Made by a program: the position numbers and the translations under genes
Notes under the pieces: generated by a model
The model's database searches: none
Told to the model about the DNA's origin: nothing
What the model saw: the letters and a program-made list of their open reading frames with translations, nothing else
NCBI GenBank assembly: GCA_029204225.1
Contig: CM055100.1
Span: 11,238,769-11,302,768, forward strand
From: Diphasiastrum complanatum
Lineage: Eukaryota; Streptophyta; Lycopodiopsida; Lycopodiales; Lycopodiaceae
Direction: 5' to 3'
DNA: 64,000 nt
Shown here: one piece after another, positions 32,469 through 44,764 of the stretch
Layout of the letters: every line of letters starts with the position of its first letter
Numbering within the stretch: position 1 is the first letter of the stretch

Positions 32469-32480
32469 GCTCTAATACCA
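32469..32480 (-). promoter_or_regulatory. D primer-binding site variant
   Basis: Minus-strand TGGTATTAGAGC: the initiator-Met site with one C-to-T change, directly next to an LTR beginning TGTCAGAAATC on the plus strand. It is 130 bases from the D gag start, so D's 5' LTR should begin here. Confidence 0.7.
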
Positions 32481-33079
32481 TGTCAGAAATCAGAGAAATC
32501 GAGATGTGCAGCGGAAGCAGGTGATTGATGGATCAGAAGTGCAACAGTTGTGAAAAATCTAGAATATTCACACGTGTGAGGAACCACCAAAAACATGTAA
32601 ATGATCTTACCAAAGTTCTGTGCTAGCACCTAGACCACATGGAGAGTGAAATACACAATCTATCTTAATAATCCAAGGCTTAAGCACAATCTAGGATGTT
32701 ATTGATCAAAGCTTCAATGATTCCACATGTGTGGAAAAAATACATAAGCAATGAAAGTATGAAAAATAGATCAAACTCGGGTTAGAGAGAGAAATACAAA
32801 ACAAGCTTATAAATATGAGATCCAATTTTGACATTATGACACCCTTATCTTGATTCATCATTAATAATGGTGTGGAAATCCACAATACCTATATAGAGGG
32901 AGCAATAGGTTGTGGTACTACTAGCATTCAATGCATTTCCTACACCTATTCAAGTGTAAACTTCCACCATATTGACACCTAACAGCTTGCATGCAAAGAT
33001 TGCACCTAACTTCTACCTACTTTCTACGAATGTCAATTTCTTAACTAGATATGTACAAATGACCATGCATGTGTCCACT
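32481..33079 (-). repeat. LTR split by X2, left part
   Basis: 599 bases from the D primer site to the X2 insertion. From about 32549 the sequence resembles the A-family LTR at 55625 (TGTGAA start, GTGTGA..CCACCA block, ATGATCTTAC block, ACTCGGGTTAGAGAGAGA block). So either D uses an LTR related to family A or two LTRs abut within 32481-32549; I could not resolve which. Confidence 0.6.
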
Positions 33080-33583
33080 TGTAAAGACCATTCGGGAAAA
33101 CCCCTAAGATGAGGATAGAAAAACACAAGAGAGACTGTGGAGCAAAACCACCCAACCAAGCCTAGATCCCTCTTGGAGAATCCTTTTGGATCTAGCCCCC
33201 CAAGCCATGCCAATGTGACAACAAGACGAGAAGAGCTCATCAGGTAACCTAAACCAAGTCGCCAACGGAATAATCACTACCTCAATATATAGAGAGTAGG
33301 ATCCTATGCATGAACACATGCAATCCCCATGCAGGACAACTATAAATAGGTCACAGCTCTTCATGCATACCTCCTGCCTATATTAGTCACACGTACATGC
33401 ACTACTCCATATGTCTCAATTAGAGTGTCTGGGTCCTCTCAAGCTTACTAGTCACCAACAGGCCTCGACGTGGAATAAAATCTAGGTGTAACCAATAAAC
33501 TCAAACACTGGAGGGCCGGTCTACCAGGGCCGGTCTACCATATTAGGACTATTCCAGGTCCTTAACCGAATATGGCCGTAACA
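33080..33583 (-). repeat. X2 3' LTR
   Basis: 504 bp. It contains a short internal duplication (GGCCGGTCTACCA repeated at about 33513-33540) missing from the other X LTRs, which accounts for its extra length. Confidence 0.9.
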
Positions 33584-33781
33584 TTCTTCCTCCCTTAAAC
33601 AGGTTCTGTCCTCAGAACGGGAAAAAGAAAACATGAAACTATTCCTTAAGCTTTCAAATCTTACCCATGAATCATTATTTTTAGTCTGATCTTTCCATCT
33701 GAGTAAGCACTCAGAGATGCAACAATATTTAAATTGCTTGCCTCTACTCATGAATACTAATTCAAATTCCAAAAGATGCAC
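33584..33781 (-). pseudogene. X2 C-terminal chromodomain-like remnant
   Basis: Encodes the same CLLRWKDQTKNNDSWVRFE stretch as X1 with almost no differences, followed by the purine tract and the LTR. See X1 for function. Confidence 0.65.
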
Positions 33782-36619
33782 TAAAATATAAATCCTCCAA
33801 ATGGGTTGATCTTATCCAAAATAAATACTCATCACCTTCATGTAATCCCAATTACATGAAATACTGGGTGATTTTACTTTATTCCAGAAATCAAGTCCAA
33901 AAGCTAAAGAAATTCCATGTCAATATCTAGTAGAAAATAAGACTTCTTGGTACAAATATTCTTAGAATATCCAAATATTCTAAAATACCACAATTTAGTA
34001 ATCTAAAATCTCTAGGAGATCCATCAAGTCTCAGACAATCATAACTCAAACTAGAGTACTATAGTTACTCTAATGCGTTAACAGCCCCATTTCTAGCATC
34101 ATATGCAAGAAATCTGCATCTATCTGTATCTGTATAGATTTATTTGTCTCCTACAAAACTAGAGATATAGACTGAACTTTGTACACAAGCACTTATAAAC
34201 TACAATCTGTAAAAAAAGCAAAATCCTCATAAGTAAGCAATTACTTAATGAAAATGCCTGTGAGATCCATACAGTCTCAAGTATGTACTGGAGTAAAGGA
34301 GTTTAGAGTTCAAATAACAGATCTAAATCCTTGACTCACCCAATTGATCAAAAATTACTCATTATCTTAAGAATCTTTACATTTCCCTATAATCTTCAAA
34401 TGAATTTTAAGTATCAATTTATGATCCGTCAATCATAAAAATTTAGAAACTTATGATTCATCAATCATAATTTACAGGATTCCAAAACCATATTTAATCA
34501 TTGGAAGATACTGAAGTATATGTACAACATACAACTCAGGAAATATAAGAATCATTCTGAAATATTTTCCACAAGGAAAATCACTGGATTCCAAGAATGT
34601 TCTCCCAAACCAATTCTTATCAGATTATGAGTTCCAAATTCTACAATCATCCAAATAATTAAAGACTACTATAACATTCATTTTTAACAATATAAACTTT
34701 ATACAATCTCTTAGAACAACATCTAGAGATTTCAAAGTTCTATTGAATGCCCAAAATTCAGGTTACCATTCTTGGCACCATTAGGATCCGGTATCCAATT
34801 GAGCTCACATGGATACTATTTCTAATGAATCGAGTTTTATTTCTAAACTGAGAAATACTCATCCAAGAAATCAATATCCTATGCACATAATTCCCTAGAA
34901 TCCAAATGACTCACAAATTATGTGTCTTACAAGTAATACACACAAAACAAACAATTTCCGGTGAATTCTCTTCACACTGTCCGTTTTACCAATTAAATTT
35001 CATAAGAGTAAATCAACTACTCAAGTTAATTGCTCATGATTTAGAAATCTTAAATGTCTAGGTGAAGAATTCAATTATACTAGTATAACACCACATTTAG
35101 ATCCATATCCAAATCACTTTTAAGTTAACCAATAGATCTATCGAAACAGATCTGTTAACTTTGCAAGTAATTGTCAAACACAATACCTGATCATATGTCT
35201 ATGTTCATCAACTAGGTTAAGTGTACCAGATAACCTTAGTAACCAGGAATACATAGTAGATCCACACAAGATTAATCATGCACATATGAGAATAATCTCA
35301 CTATGACCTAGTACATAAAACATATGCCATTAACTGGCATATTCCTCCAAAATCCGCATATGTTACTCACATATCTCACTGAGAATCTTGTAACTTAGCT
35401 ACAGAAGTTTCTATTTCTCTTGAGTAAATAACATATCTGGGAAATCTCTGAAGTGAATAATTCCACATCACAAGTTTTCCAACCATCATACTTTTACCAA
35501 CAAAATTTCTTCAACCAATCAACCTACTTCAGACCTTAGTGCACAAACTAAGATCAGACTAACTTATACAGACATCTTTGGATATAAGGTTAAGATTAAA
35601 GCTTTATTCCACTGATCCAATCCACAACTGTATGGTACTTGGTAGCCAATCAGTGAACCTGATTTAATCTTTACCAATGCTTCCCATATTCATGAATATC
35701 TTCCAGCTCAAAACTCCCAAAATCACTCTAGTTCCAGATTATTCAAAACAATCACTAGAAATTTCCTCTATTCCACTGGATAGTTTCACCATTGCACACA
35801 AACTAGATTCCACAAAAGAAATCTATGCAACTAATTAATCCCATGAAAGTCTTATTCCTATCATTTTCTTCTCCCTCTTTTTAAAGAAATTCAATAATTT
35901 CGATTAAAAAGTTCTCAAGAGACAACATATAAGATATCAAAGATTTGAAAAAGTCAATAATGAGTATCCAATACTATTACAAACCAGACTTTTCCTTGAA
36001 ATCTTAAATATCTTATCCCGAGTGATAGAAACATTACTCTCAATAATCAACTATCTAATAGAGATAATAAATTGGGTCCAGAAAGTCTAATTTCCACTTA
36101 ATCAATTGAAACATCAATCGATTCTGAGCTATATTCACAAAACTGATATAGAAGCATGAATTCATATAACTTGAACAGTCCTTTAGAACCTAGTTCAACA
36201 CTAGAAGGAATTATATGAATCTCAATCCAATTGTCTCGCATATAAGAAATTTCTAAAAAGTAGAGGTTTAAATTATAAGAGAAATAGCTTTTAAGGGTTT
36301 CCGATTTGAAATTTATGAGATACCATTGAGGGATCATGATCTATATCTCATAACCTCTCCAAATACCCTAAATAAGTATTAACCAATGGTTTCAACTGTT
36401 AGCATTACTATTACTGTAAATACTAACCACTGGTCTACAGATCATTCTCACACAAGAATTTTCTCTTTGAAATCAATGATGTCCCATACCACCAATTTTC
36501 TTTCCAAGAAAACCCTTTGCTTTTAGATCCGACCTTCAGAAAATCAAAAAGACTATCTGACCATCCTATATCCAATATAGGGCCCAATCTTCAACCATTT
36601 TCAAGAAAGATACCTCCAA

Positions 36620-36841
36620 CTATTGAATTCTCCATTTCCTTAAGTTTTCACAGTACATGACAATATCATCTAAGAATATCACTAGGCATTGACCCCAGTA
36701 CAGACGAGAAACCTTGTTCATATACAGTCGAAATGACCTAAGTTTATTCTTTAAAACCAAAAGGAAAAAATCAATATAGCTGAAGTATACCAATCTAAAT
36801 CTGAAATGGTACAAGGAATTCAATTCCTTCAAGAAGATCAC
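36620..36841 (-). pseudogene. X2 reverse-transcriptase vestige (gypsy)
   Basis: A 73-codon frame with FRLYMNKVSRLYWGQCLVIF and then LDDIVMYCENL, the palm block of gypsy reverse transcriptase with both catalytic Asp residues. After it the same missing base as in X1 throws the frame to a stop. The upstream half of the frame has no recognisable blocks. Confidence 0.75.
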
Positions 36842-39615
36842 TAAATTGCATTATCCGATAATCCAGAGATCTAAAACCTCTATCTGGATTTCCAATACCA
36901 GATATGTACATATCTATTCCACCAAATACCGGAGTACCCCCAAATTTGTTCCAAATAGATCACAATAATCCAGTTCAAAATTGTGATTTAACAAAAATCC
37001 GCACATGGCTTTACCGTCACATAAACAACCATCTGGTTGGTACTGTCATCCCGAATTCCTAGCATCTAAGAGTTACAACCCTTAGGAATAAGGCTCATTA
37101 CAGTACAAATGTGAACCAAGTGTCATTCTCATTCCATATCACAATTTTCAATAACAAATAGGGTCAACTCATGGTCCTATTGATATTCAAAATAAATTCA
37201 ACTTAATGAATCAATTATTAACCAATCCAAATTACATAGCACTATCACATTTACCTACTCAGGTGTCACATTTTCTTCCTCCCTTAGAATTTTCGGTCAC
37301 CCAAAAATTCTTTCAGCGAAGGTCCCCGAAAATTCCTTTGACACAAGTAAATGCTAAGCTACTCCCCTTTTGACCACACCAGTTCATTTTCATTACTTCG
37401 TTAAAGTTGCCTGAACTTAATGAAAAGTCCATAAAATTTGGTTTTTAGGTACTCTTTGACAATATTCGAAACCCGAATATAAAGCTACCTCTCAAAAATT
37501 ATGACCTTATTCCATTGTTCACTTTAACAAGTATCCGAAAAGCTTAAATTGCCCAATCTTAAAGATCAAAATTATTTAAGATAAGCCTATCGGTGCACAC
37601 CAAGTCCAAAAGGAAGAACCGAAAATATCATTTAACTCAATTAACTGGGAATATTGCTACTCCAGAGTTAAACTGATAAAAAGCACAGTACCAGAAACCC
37701 AAAATTCCACTAACTGGGTACTTGCCTGGAAAAAAATGACCATGAAAAAATTCTATTGCCAATCCTAAATCCATGGATCCAATCACATGGGCAAAACATT
37801 AGGATAATAGAATTTATTTTCTCAACAAATCCTCAAAAAAGAATTCGGAGTATTGGTAAACCGGGTTGCGTAACCATAAAACTGTTTCAAAAAGCCAAGC
37901 ATTTTCCAAATGCTCAAACCTCCTTCGCAAAAACAATGGGATCCATACAACCATAAGGCTAACATCATGCACAACTTAGTGAACTAACTGAGGTATGCAA
38001 ACAATCGGGACAAGGCCCACCACATACCATGCATCATAGGAAAGCAAAAGCAAGAAATTAACTTAATAATCTTTTGCCAAGCTTAAGAAGCCCCCCCTTC
38101 TAAATAAGGGTTTAGAAAGCCTCATGGCCGCCCCAGCCCCCCCAGGCTTAGGTTAGGGGCTACCACTCTAACCCAGATGCAAAGGGGTCTTCACGATGTG
38201 GATCAAACAGCCTTGTCACAACCAGAAAAGCTACCTGGCTGCCGTCACGCTTCCTGCTAGCAAGCAAGATCAACCAGCGACTTCCCTTGCCAAGCTACCA
38301 TCGCTGGATTGAATCGCTTCTACAGCTCCCTTTCAAGACCCTAAAAATACTTTGCATAAGCAAAGAGGAGGTCAGCATGTTGCACATTGCTACAGCCGCC
38401 ATCGCATCGTGGGAAAGGAGGCTGACCAAACTGAGAGAGAGAGAGAGTAAGATCTAAAGCAAGTAGGATCGCGCCTCATTCCTCAAACCCATCTGCTCAC
38501 AGGAACAGAGTTTTTTCAGATCTAAAATGCTTCAACAACAGGCTGAAAGGACGCTTCCTGATACCAGACAACAAGCACTTAATCAACGGCTTCAAAGGAA
38601 GCAATTTTTCCTCTGAATTCCCTTATGCTTACCCACGGTCCTTGTTCACACACAGATTAACTCTGTGAGGACACCATAGTAGGCGGAAAGCATCAGAATT
38701 AAAGGATCATAGTAAACACTATGAATACAGGTTGTCTCAACCCGGATCAATGCTCTGTTCATTTCACAGATGGCCTCAGATGGCCTTGTTACTACACTGC
38801 AGAACAGCGAGCAGAAGGTTTCAAAAAAAACTTTGCATGCAAGTTTGAATTACATGTCAGGGTTACTCTCTCTTCTTTAAAAATTGTTTGCAGGACTTTT
38901 AGCCCTCTAAGGTTCAACCTTGGTACTTAATCAGATGTTCAAACACCTAATTCTCTACTACCGCAGGTTACATTACTCAGAAGCAATCGAGCAACAATTT
39001 TAAGAAAGGCTTCTCAGTGCATGCAACACTTTTTCCCAAATCCTAATCTGTTTTTCTAGAGAAGCTTCAATTTCCAAATCCATTCCATGTTTTCAGTTTC
39101 AGTTGCATAAAATACAGGAGGATTAGTGTTACAAAACCAGAAATCCTCACATGCAACCAAAAAATTCAAGATTTCCTGTAACAATCTGTTTATTTATGCA
39201 GGATAAATCGATTTCTCATCAATCTATCAACAAACGTCTTGTGACTAAATCTGAATCCCAAACTGTCCAAAACATTATGGATTCATGCAATTTATTCATC
39301 CAAAAAAAACAGATTTGAACAAGGAAGTGGATCTACGCATGCAGATCATTCTACTTCAAACGGAAATTTTCTCAAGGCTTCAGAAAATAAGAATGAATTC
39401 CACACTAATCCACATCATCTCACACAAGATCAAACAAGGAGAAGAGCACTCTACCGCCAAGTTTGAAAAGCATGCTTCCAACAAGAATTAGTGAATCCAA
39501 ACTCAATTTCCCTTGAAAAAATAGCACTCCAACCGGGATGTGAATCCAAGTGCATTCCAATTCCGATTTGATGTGAAACTTCTCTCCATCTCATCCAAAA
39601 ACCGCATCTTATTCG

Positions 39616-39628
39616 GGCTCTGATACCA
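39616..39628 (-). promoter_or_regulatory. X2 primer-binding site (initiator tRNA-Met)
   Basis: Minus-strand TGGTATCAGAGCC, one base from the 5' LTR as in X1. Confidence 0.9.
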
Positions 39629-39629
39629 A

Positions 39630-40119
39630 TGTAAAGACCATTAGGGAAAACCCCTAAGATGAGGATAGGAAAACACAAGAGAGACTGTGGACCAAAACCG
39701 CCCAACCAATCCTAGATCCCTCCTAGAGAATCCTCCTGGATCTAGCCCCCCAAGCCATGCCAATGTGACAACAAGACGAGAAGAGCTCATCAGGTAACCT
39801 AGACCAAGTCGTCGACGGAATAATCACTACCTCAATATATAGAGAGTAGGATCCTATGCATGAACACATGCAATCCCCATGCAGGACAACTATAAATAGG
39901 TCACAGCTCTTCATGCATACCTCATGCCTATATCAGTCACACGTACATGCACTACTCCATATGTCTCAATTAGAGTGTCTAGGTCCTCTCAAGCTTACTA
40001 GTCACCAACAGGTCTCGACGTGGAATAAAATCTAGGCATGACCAATAAACTCGAACACTGGAGGGCCGGTCTACCATATTAGGACTATTCCAGGTCCTTA
40101 ACCGAATATGGCCGTAACA
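39630..40119 (-). repeat. X2 5' LTR
   Basis: 490 bp, plus-strand TGTAAAGACC to GCCGTAACA, followed by the CCACT target duplicate. Confidence 0.92.
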
Positions 40120-40455
40120 CCACTACTATTTTTGCATGCTTTGCATGTCTCAATATAAGCTTAAGACATAATGCATTTATGGTGGCTCGAGTTTCTAAAA
40201 GGTCATATTAAACCATTTCTATGTCTAATTTTACATGCATGTCATTTTAGACTATGTAGACATAATTGCATGTCGTATTTGATCAACTAGGCTTCTTGCA
40301 TGTCAATGGAACTTTATCTACCTAACCCAAACTCGACCTATTCTACAAGGATATGTGTTCAATTCACACACCTTGAATATGTACAGTAGAATTACATGGG
40401 TAGAACCTCTTAAAATCAACATATGCAAGAGAGATATGTTTTACAATTCTTCACA
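40120..40455 (-). repeat. LTR split by X2, right part (3' LTR side of copia C)
   Basis: Continues the LTR of 32481-33079 and ends TTCTTCACA. It matches the end of LTR A (55.9-56.35 kb) in blocks such as GCATGTCA, ATCTACCTAAC and TGTTCAATTCAC. A purine tract (minus AGGAGGAG at 40456-40463) follows, so it serves as 3' LTR of the minus-strand copia C. Confidence 0.75.
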
Positions 40456-40559
40456 CTCCTCCATAAAATATATCTATCTGATGTTGATGAGGAACTTTTT
40501 GTTTCTGGATTCTTTGTTTTGCATTTGAGTTGAAGATGATCAAAGAATCCATCATAGTA

Positions 40560-41040
40560 GCACCATTACCATATCCACGATAAGATCTCTTTGATAGAAA
40601 TCTTTTCCAAATGTCTTTGAAAAATATTCCAGCAATCTGCTACTATGTCAATATGCCTCTTCCATGCTTTGATATTGATCTCGGATTTGAGAAGTCCACA
40701 TGCATGAAGATGGCTGCATAAAAATCTAAAAAATTTGAGGCTTCCATGCCTCCTCATGATCACAAAAATTATAGAGATGAAGATCAAACCATGAGCAACA
40801 ATCAAGATTAAGCATACTAGCTTCATTAGTCCAAACACTATGAACTCTATCCACAAAGGATCTAATCTTGAAATCAAACTCACACTTGATCTTATTGAGG
40901 CCTAACACTTTCTCAAAGGTGTAAGTGTCCTCTTTGGATGCTTCACTTAATCTCAAAAGAAGTTTACAGCTTGCCTCATCAAACGAAGGAACATAATCTT
41001 CAATATGTTTGATTCTTGCTCTTACTCAATTTGGTACAAT
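40560..41040 (-). pseudogene. Non-copia coding-like fragment inside element C
   Basis: Where C should carry reverse transcriptase and RNase H, the minus strand instead holds an open stretch including IEDYVPSFDEASCKLLLRLS, then a Cys/Trp-rich part ending AWKPQIF. No retroelement motif is present. It may be a captured piece of a host gene, with its overlapping frames (40883-40566) being shadows. Function unknown. Confidence 0.4.
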
Positions 41041-42465
41041 ATCTTGATTTCTAGATTATTTGGAAACATATCTAACCTAAGACTAGTAATATGTCCATAC
41101 TAAAGACTTCATTCAAAATTAGAATGGTATTACTTAATCTTTGAGAGAAGCAAATCTCAACTAAGCAAGATAATACATCAACTAAAGAAAGAGAAACATA
41201 GGTGAGTACAATACTTATCCTTTCTTTTTCATGAGATAAGAATCATAAGGACTCGGCCTTGTACAATGAAGATCTCCTTGGATGCAAATATTGAGGATAC
41301 TCCTCCTCAAATCTTGACCCCATCATAAGTTGGCTTTTCTCCATAGAATGAACTTTTGATGCAATTAGAGACACTGTGCTCTCGGCCCCTTCCAAGATTT
41401 TTCATGATTAGTAACTTATCCATGCTCAAACACCTTTTAGAAAGAGAATGTAAAGGCTTTGTAGCCTTCCTTGGTGGATAAGCATCCAACCATGATCCAT
41501 AAGCTTGGATCTCCTTGCTTCCTTGCTTCCAAGAAAACACATGCAAAGCAATAACCTTCAAGAACACTAAGGTACACAACCATAGGCTTATAGTTGAACA
41601 AGATTACATATAGTGCACTCCTTCCAATAGCTCCATAACTCCAAAAAGCTTTGCATTATGGAAAATACACATGCACCATAAAACTTGAAAAAACAAGACT
41701 TAGCCATTGGTTACTTGTGAAACCATCAATAAGATTAGAATGGCAAGAGGCGTCTCTCTTGATTATAGATGAAGAAAGGTGAACATCTAAGTGTTCCAAC
41801 TCCAAAGGATGTTTTATCTTGGTAGAAGACATCAAATATGTATCCACATGTGATTTTGCCATAGAACAAGCCACTCTTGGCTTGATCTCCTTGGCCATAA
41901 TAGACATAGATTTGAAATTGGAAACATGCAACTTCCTATGCCATACTTCCTCCTTGGAAACACAAGTCATCAACGCAACATCACAACTACTTGCATTCTC
42001 TTGTAAATCTAGCTTGAAAATGCCACCATATCTTGATCCACATGCTAGGATCTCATCACCTTTCTTTATGAAACAGTTATTGACATTGAATTCCACTTCA
42101 AAACCATCATCAAATAACTTTTCAACACTAATCACATTCTTTGTGAGATTAGAAACCTTAAGTACATTGGAAAGTGATTAACTCATAGAAGATGCAACAT
42201 TCAAAGAATGAATTCGAACTTCTTCAATTGAGCATGCATCACCAACAACTTTGTATATTTATTTTTTAAGTTCTTGAAAAGGTTCTAGAAAAACAAAAGA
42301 ACTCTTGGTGCTACTCATGTGTGATGATGCACCACTATCAATATACCAAGATACATCTTCAAAAGGAGTAGAGAAGAAACTAGGCATCATGAGAGATGCT
42401 TCTCCTTCACTTGCATGTAAGTCTTCTATGGTAATACTGGCTTGATCTTCTTGAGTCTTCTTCTT
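41041..42465 (-). pseudogene. Copia C: protease and integrase region
   Basis: From 42465 down: WYIDSGASSHM (protease site, about 42345-42313), SNVLKVSNLTKNVISVEKLF, the pre-integrase frame (42135-41656) with EEVWHRKLHVSNFKSM, and an integrase-end block with LDPS-like and WIMVGCLSTKEGYKAF pieces (about 41545-41450). The integrase catalytic core is mostly lost between these and several frames are needed. Confidence 0.75.
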
Positions 42466-43205
42466 GAAGATAGAAGAATGAGTTGAATCATCTTCTACTC
42501 CTCCATAGTTTTTGTCCTTTTATTTGTCCTTGGTGAAGGCTTGAGAAAATTTGTTCTTGCTCCTCCTTCTTGACTTGTCCTTGGCAAAGTGAGCTTTGCC
42601 ATAACCACCATCCTTCCTTGAAAGTGTGTTGATCTTCAGCAGCTTGTTCTTTTGCTTGCTTTCTTCAGCAATAAGAACATCGTGAAGAGCCTCCAAAGTT
42701 GGTAGCTCCTCCATGATAGCATAAGTTTGCACAAAATTTGTATCCTCTTTTCTAAGGACTACTTCAACAAATTCATTGTTCTCTAGAGTATCTCCTATGC
42801 ATGTTATCTCTTTGTGAAAGTCTTTAACTCTTATTACAAAACTTGAAGCACTTTCATCACTCCTATGCATGTTATCTCTTTGTGAAAGTCTTTAACTCTC
42901 ATTACAAAACTTGAAGCACTTTCATCAATCCTTTGAAAACTAGAAAAGTTCTGATTTCTAAGAGTAAGAAGTCTTGATGTGATCTTTGCTTCATAAATGT
43001 TCTTAAGGATTTCCCAAGCTTGCTTGGCTGAGTTGTAAGAACTTATTTCTCTAAACATCTCATTAGAGATGGTTATCTTAATAATATGGTTTTGGACCAA
43101 ACGAAGGACTATGGACTCCAAACGAAGGGCACCTAGACTGTATTTGCAAGTATGGTACCACAAAATAGAGTGATTGTCATGGAGAAAGTGCTCAGTGGAT
43201 GTCAA
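42466..43205 (-). pseudogene. Copia C: gag
   Basis: Starts with an ATG at 43205; carries SAKQAWEILKNIYEAK, RLLTLRNQNFSSFQRIDESA and FVMRVKDFHKEITCIGD, typical copia gag and close to the gag at 62.1-62.5 kb. A 68-bp tandem duplication (see 42793-42927) repeats the DESASSFV..KDFHKEITCIG part and shifts the frame. No zinc knuckle is visible before the protease. No 5' LTR follows at 43.2 kb and beyond, so the element is truncated. Confidence 0.85.
42793..42927. repeat. 68-bp tandem duplication in C gag
   Basis: TCCTATGCATGTTATCTCTT at 42793 recurs at 42861, and the copies match over 67 of about 68 bases. 68 is not a multiple of three, so it disrupts the gag frame; the near identity shows it is recent compared with the decay of C. 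Confidence 0.95.
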
Positions 43206-44420
43206 AATTCTTTTATCCCTTTTAGGGAGCGGATATAGTCAGGGCTGTGAGGTAGAAGACACTTCGTGTCTGGAAATCAACTTGGCTTGCGAATTGCCAC
43301 CTAAGCAACTAGGAGGCCTGGTGTGAAATTTTAGCAGGTCATAAAAATAAATTTCTGACATCGCCATTATGCTCATAATACTCTTTTTACACTACGCTTG
43401 TAGTTTTAGGTAGTTTTGGATGATATTTCCAACTATGCAGTATTGAAATTCAAAATGAAAAATATTTTGATAGAGAAGGAATTGTAGGATGTCATCACAG
43501 GTGATAAAGACCTCCAAACATTATGATAAAGAAGGAATTGTGGGATGTTGTCACAAGTGACAAAAAAAGACCACCAAATGAAGTGGACATCAAAGTCTTC
43601 TACATGAAGGCCACTTGACAATGAAAGACCACATCAGTACTCACATTAGTGAAGTAATTATGCCAAGACATGCATGGTGATGGAAGAAGGAAAGAAAATA
43701 CGATAGTATTTGAATTGAAATCAAAAGACAAACTATCGGGCTCTATGGAATAATCCTTCTTCTAATGCATGACTACACCTATAAAAAATGAACAAAGCTA
43801 TCACAACAATCGTCACGTTTATACTTTTAGTAACTAACTTTGAAATCATTAGTACTAAATTTATTTCATAGACAAACAATTATAGAGTACAATTGATAGA
43901 TATAGAAACATTTGATAATTTAGACTAATCGATAAGAGATTTAACAGATACAAATAACTTCAGAGAAGTTTGCATACATTCTAACATAATATTGAACGCA
44001 ATAAGAAGGTATGATTGATTTAGTAAGTATGTACAAATTAGATGATGCAAGTACAAAACAATAGCAGAAACAACAACGTACTCTAAACTGCCTCTAAGTA
44101 ACTGATAACTCTTTCTAATGCACTTCTGTTGATAAGCCGTAAGCGCCACTAGCAATATTCAAAAGTAAAAACATCAATGTAAAAACTCTGTTATTCATCA
44201 TCAGTCTCCTCTAATGATCATCTATTTACACCAATGAGAAATGCCGCTTAGGCTTACCCCATTAGGACAACTAATTAGGTCATAGGTCGCAATTGGAGCT
44301 TAGCCACAATGTGATTTCATCCATCCAATTAGGACTTCCTTCATTACTATACTATGCCAGTTTTCCCGAGTACTTGAAATAGGGACATATGTAAATGGAT
44401 CCAAGCCTAAGAATAATATT
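43206..44420. other. Mostly unassigned; small copia gag-like fragment at 43440-43630
   Basis: Around 43525-43600 the plus strand reads KKELWDVVTSDKKRPPNEVD, similar to the start of copia gag, with a weaker upstream duplicate at 43475. The remainder (43.7-44.42 kb) has no feature I can support. Confidence 0.45.
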
Positions 44421-44425
44421 AGGAG

Positions 44426-44580
44426 AAAAGTCAAATTTCATAATTTTGAGTAGTTGGACGCCCAAGAATAATAGTTGGATGCTAGGAAAATTACTAGTTT
44501 GCAAAATCACTACTTTTGAAAAAAGACAAATTTCAAAATTTTGAGTAGTTGGATGCCCAAGAATAATAGTTGGATGCCAA
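44426..44580. repeat. Tandem duplication, about 95-bp period
   Basis: AAAAGTCAAATTTCA...TTGAGTAGTTGGA with a following CCCAAGAATAATAGTTGGAT block occurs at 44426 and again at 44521 with few changes. Confidence 0.85.
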
Positions 44581-44764
44581 TTACATCGATGTTTGGATAC
44601 TTATAAAATCCTTTAACCAGATGAGTATAACTTAGCAGATAAAAAATAGTTTCGTTCAATGCACTATTCTTTAACAAGGTGTGGGAATATAAAAATTGGC
44701 AATCTTTGATATTTTTGTGATTTGAGAATGCAACATATTTGAGTTGATTTTAGCATTTAGTGAA

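Larger units (their letters stand above)
33080..40119 (-). mobile_element. X2: second copy of the decayed chromodomain gypsy element
   Basis: A 7.04-kb element in minus orientation with a perfect 5-bp target duplication (CCACT at 33075-33079 and 40120-40124), LTRs of about 490-504 bp, an initiator-Met primer site and a purine tract. Its internal region matches X1 along its length and is equally non-coding. It interrupts an LTR of a copia element. Short GA runs (about 38431-38447) and a GC-rich block at 38.1-38.6 kb differ from X1. Confidence 0.9.
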
